A DNA stretch of 64,000 nt from Sphaerisporangium album. Lineage in GTDB: Bacteria; Actinomycetota; Actinomycetes; Streptosporangiales; Streptosporangiaceae. A program made the position numbers and the translations under genes. Below are positions 61,688 through 64,000 of the stretch, one piece after another; within the stretch, counting starts at the first letter, position 1; every line of letters starts with the position of its first letter. The DNA lies in NCBI RefSeq assembly GCF_003323745.1, contig NZ_QOIL01000004.1, positions 379,670 through 443,669 of the forward strand, read 5' to 3'. The notes beneath the pieces are model-generated. The model was not told the origin of the DNA. It saw only the letters and a program-made list of their open reading frames with translations, and ran no database searches.

Positions 61688-61987
61688 CCCTGCTCCCCTC
61701 CCATAACCCAACGAAGGACCTCATCAGACATGAGGGCAACTGTTCCGGAGCGTACGTCAGGCCTTCAATGCCTGGCCGGCGGCCGAACTGGAGCGGCGCA
61801 TCCGCGACTGCATCCGCCCGATCGTCAAGTGCGGCGCCGACGGCACCCCCTGACGGTGACCGTTTCCCGGTGACCTGGGGTGGGGTCCGGTACGGCCGGC
61901 CCCGCCCCGGCCCCGACGGCACCATCTGCGTGCGCGGCCCGGGGAAGCGGCAGCGCACGCACGAGACGAGCGACAGAAGGAGCCGAA
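61688..61987. other. 300-bp gap with a small gene remnant
   Basis: The plus-strand frame RSVRQAFNAWPAAELERRIR then DCIRPIVKCGADGTP and a stop (about 61750-61853) looks like the end of a lost gene but belongs to no family I recognise. GC-rich inverted repeats near 61870-61920 follow. No complete gene. Confidence 0.3.
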
Positions 61988-62593
61988 ATGAGGGCGGCCA
62001 TCGCCGGCGTGCCGGTGCTCGTGGTGCTCTGCGTCCTGCCTATCGCGAGCTGCGCCCCCGGATCGGACGCCGGTGGACCCCTCGCCGTCGCCGCCGAGGC
62101 GCCGTCCCGGACGACGGGTCCGCTCGCGGACGGCAGGCCCGGGGACGGCACGCGCACGGCCAACGCCACCGACGTCGCCTGGCTCCAGCTCGCCATCTCG
62201 ATGACCGGCCAGGCGCTTCGCCTGCTCGGCTCCGTGCGGGATCGGACGTCCGATCCGGCGCTCATCCGGGCGGCGGCACGGATGAGCGAAGCCCACCGCG
62301 CGCAACTCGGGCGCCTGCGCGAGCTGCTGCGCGCGACCGGCGTGCCGGAGAGCGACGAGCACGAAGGTCACGACATCCCGGGCGTCGTCACGGCCGACGA
62401 CCTCGCCGTTCTCGGCCGGGCCCAGGGGCCCGCGTTCGACCGGCTCTTCGCGCGGCACATCGGCGAGTACCTCCGGCAGTCGGTCCTGGTCGCGGCCGGC
62501 GAGCGCACGTCCGGTGCCGACCCCGAGATCAAGATCTTCGCTGCGGCCCTGTCGAGGGCCCGCACCGCGGACCTCGCCCAGCTCCCCTCGTGA
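61988..62593 (+). CDS. DUF305-like lipoprotein
   Basis: 201 aa from ATG 61988 with AAGGAG upstream. Signal (AAIAGVPVLVVLCVLPIA) with a lipobox IASC. The mature part is a four-helix-like DUF305 domain: DVAWLQLAISMTGQALRLLG, ALIRAAARMSEAHRAQLGRL, FDRLFARHIGEYLRQSVLVA. These helical (ferritin-like) exported proteins are often near metal or redox genes; here a ferric-reductase-like gene follows 42 bp later. The metal ligands seen in other DUF305 proteins (H/M-rich) are partly replaced. Confidence 0.72.
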   Translation: MRAAIAGVPVLVVLCVLPIASCAPGSDAGGPLAVAAEAPSRTTGPLADGRPGDGTRTANATDVAWLQLAISMTGQALRLLGSVRDRTSDPALIRAAARMSEAHRAQLGRLRELLRATGVPESDEHEGHDIPGVVTADDLAVLGRAQGPAFDRLFARHIGEYLRQSVLVAAGERTSGADPEIKIFAAALSRARTADLAQLPS

Positions 62594-62634
62594 CGTCCTC
62601 GGCCCATGACCGCCGCGCGACTACGGCGGGCACC

Positions 62635-64000
62635 ATGACCAATGCGCGGCACCCCCGCCCCACCGACGGGGACTATGCCATGACGGCGCTGATCAACGGC
62701 GGGGACCACGCCATGACGACAGCCCGGAATCCCCGGAGCGGCGACGGTGACCGGGCCGGGAGCCCACGCCGGCGTTCCCGCGTCGGAGCCGCCACACCTC
62801 GGCGCTCCCGCCCGCCCGTCCCCGCTCGGCCCGCATGGGTGCCCCTCCGCCGCCCCGCGCCGCAGGCGAGCCCGGCGCTGGTGCTGCCGCTCGTCTTCGC
62901 CGGGGCCGCCGTCGTGACGCTGGGCTGCTGGGCCGGGCCGGCCTCGACGACGGGCGTGGCCGGGTGGCTCGCCTGGGCGGGACGGCTCACCGGCCTGCTC
63001 GCCGGGTACGCCTGCGCCGTCCTGCTCGGCCTGATGGCACGCGTCCCGGCCCTGGACCGCGGGGTGGGCGCCGACCGCCTGGCCCGCTGGCACGCGGCCG
63101 GCGGCCGGCTCACCCTCGGCCTGGCGGCCGTCCACATGCTGTTCGCCACGGCCGCCCACGTCGCCCGGTCGGGCGCGGGGGTGCTGGAGGGGACGCTCGG
63201 GCTGATTCTGCACGGCCCGGCGATCCTCGCCGCGACCGCCGGTCTGGCGATCCTGACGGCCGTCGGCGTGGTCTCGGCGCGGGCGGTGCGGCGCAGGATG
63301 CGCTACGAGACCTGGCACTACCTGCACTTCCTCACCTACGGCGCGGTCTACCTGGCGTTCGCCCACCAGCTCACCGGCCCGGACTTCTCCGGGGATCCGG
63401 TCACGACGACCTTCTGGCAGGCCCTGTACGCCGGCGTCGCCGCCGCGCTCGCCTGGTACCGCTTCCTCACGCCCGTCCGGCGCGCCCTGCGCCACCGGCT
63501 GCGCGTGGCGGGCGTCCGCCTGGAGTCGCCCACCGTGGTGTCGGTGTACGTGACCGGCCGGCGGCTCGACGAGCTGGGCGCCGAGCCGGGGCAGTTCTTC
63601 CGCTGGCGGTTCCTCGCTCCCGGCATGTGGTGGAGCGCCAACCCGTACTCGCTGTCCGCGCCGGCCAACCCCCGCTTCCTCCGCATCACGGTCAAGGCGG
63701 TCGGGGACCACAGCCGCGCGCTGGCCCGGCTGCGCCCCGGCGTCCGCGTCTGGGCCGAGGGACCGTACGGCGCCCTCACCGCCGCGCGCCGCCGCGGGCC
63801 GCGGGTGCTGCTGATCGGCGGGGGAGTGGGCATCAGCCCGCTGCGCACGCTCTTCGAGACGCTGCCCGGCGAGGTGACGCTGGTCTACATGGCCCGCCGG
63901 GACGAGGAGCTGGTGCTGCGCGACGAGCTGGACGCCATCGCCGCCGCGCGCGGCGCCACCGTGCACTACACGGTGGACGACCTGACCGCGACGACCACCG
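62635..64000 (+). CDS. Ferric-reductase-type heme/FAD membrane oxidoreductase, 3'-truncated by window edge
   Basis: 455 codons visible, no stop before the edge. Three in-frame ATGs (62635, 62680, 62713), each preceded by similar GGGGAC-rich sequence, make the start uncertain. An Arg/Pro-rich cytoplasmic N-terminus of ~80 residues is followed by five or six helices with His residues suited to heme (RWHAAGGRLTLGLAAVHML, ETWHYLHFLTYGAVYLAFAH). The FNR-type FAD domain (NPYSLSAPANPRFL) and start of the NAD(P) domain (LLIGGGVGISPLRTLFE) follow. It resembles actinobacterial FRE/NOX-type reductases that move electrons across the membrane to iron or oxygen. Confidence 0.85.
   Translation, partial: MTNARHPRPTDGDYAMTALINGGDHAMTTARNPRSGDGDRAGSPRRRSRVGAATPRRSRPPVPARPAWVPLRRPAPQASPALVLPLVFAGAAVVTLGCWAGPASTTGVAGWLAWAGRLTGLLAGYACAVLLGLMARVPALDRGVGADRLARWHAAGGRLTLGLAAVHMLFATAAHVARSGAGVLEGTLGLILHGPAILAATAGLAILTAVGVVSARAVRRRMRYETWHYLHFLTYGAVYLAFAHQLTGPDFSGDPVTTTFWQALYAGVAAALAWYRFLTPVRRALRHRLRVAGVRLESPTVVSVYVTGRRLDELGAEPGQFFRWRFLAPGMWWSANPYSLSAPANPRFLRITVKAVGDHSRALARLRPGVRVWAEGPYGALTAARRRGPRVLLIGGGVGISPLRTLFETLPGEVTLVYMARRDEELVLRDELDAIAAARGATVHYTVDDLTATTT

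Noticed and set aside
1-64000. CRISPR array, prophage structural genes, rRNA operon or replication origin
   Set aside because: No spaced direct repeats, phage structural motifs, rRNA sequence or DnaA-box cluster was seen.

Overview
This 64 kb window is chromosomal DNA of a high-GC Gram-positive actinomycete. The gene set points to mycelial Actinobacteria, most likely Streptosporangiales or close relatives: mycothiol synthesis (mshA), MurT/GatD, a Streptomyces-type Nur regulator, CarD, SenX3/RegX3 with PhoU, an HbhA-like protein, DUF2516 and DUF2637 proteins. The genus-level guess is inference. Both window edges cut genes: a HerA-like ATPase on the left and a ferric-reductase-type flavoprotein on the right.

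Layout. 1-14 kb: housekeeping and envelope genes (HerA-like ATPase, murT-gatD, DsrE protein, nitrobindin, a candidate structured RNA, nur, ygfZ, dtd, asparaginase, DUF2207 and DUF2516 membrane proteins, HbhA-like protein, XRE regulator, BlaI/M56 pair). 14-23.6 kb: a two-armed carbohydrate locus. The leftward arm is SIS isomerase/deaminase - PfkB kinase - KbaY/GatY-like aldolase. The rightward arm is a secreted GH114 enzyme, a sugar ABC importer without its own ATPase, a PfkB kinase and a GH4 glycosidase. Together they could form a route from an alpha-1,4-galactosamine/galactose glycan (such as fungal galactosaminogalactan) to triose phosphates. 23.7-38.5 kb: mostly conserved genes (macrodomain protein, mshA, gpmA, phoU, senX3-regX3, carD-ispF, cysS, rlmB). 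ispD is absent from its usual place between carD and ispF.

38.5-43.1 kb: a decayed island in a tRNA-Thr gene. The tRNA 3' half is duplicated 4.4 kb downstream. Between the copies lie an integrase remnant, two inverted fragments of one IS630-type transposase sharing a perfect 156-bp inverted repeat, and a 5'-truncated secreted protein with a LamG domain and a NucA/NucB-like nuclease C-terminus. A small acidic protein follows it and may be its immunity partner. 43-57 kb is accessory DNA with many remnants (Ddn-like, gamma-carbonic-anhydrase-like, frameshifted metallo-beta-lactamase, GlnQ-like, ricin-lectin and ankyrin fragments) between intact regulators (TetR, LysR, a two-component system) and small enzymes.

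57-62 kb holds the two clearest regulatory finds. One is a cobalamin riboswitch ahead of bluB. The other is a single 626-residue protein joining an ECF sigma factor, a zinc anti-sigma motif, one membrane helix and an extracellular GH128-type glycosidase domain. It is divergently transcribed from a secreted CBM32-GH128 enzyme carrying a paralogue of the same catalytic domain, and the shared promoter region is strikingly symmetrical. This looks like a substrate-sensing sigma factor controlling a beta-1,3-glucanase. With the GH114/GH4 locus it suggests an organism that attacks fungal walls; this last step is inference.
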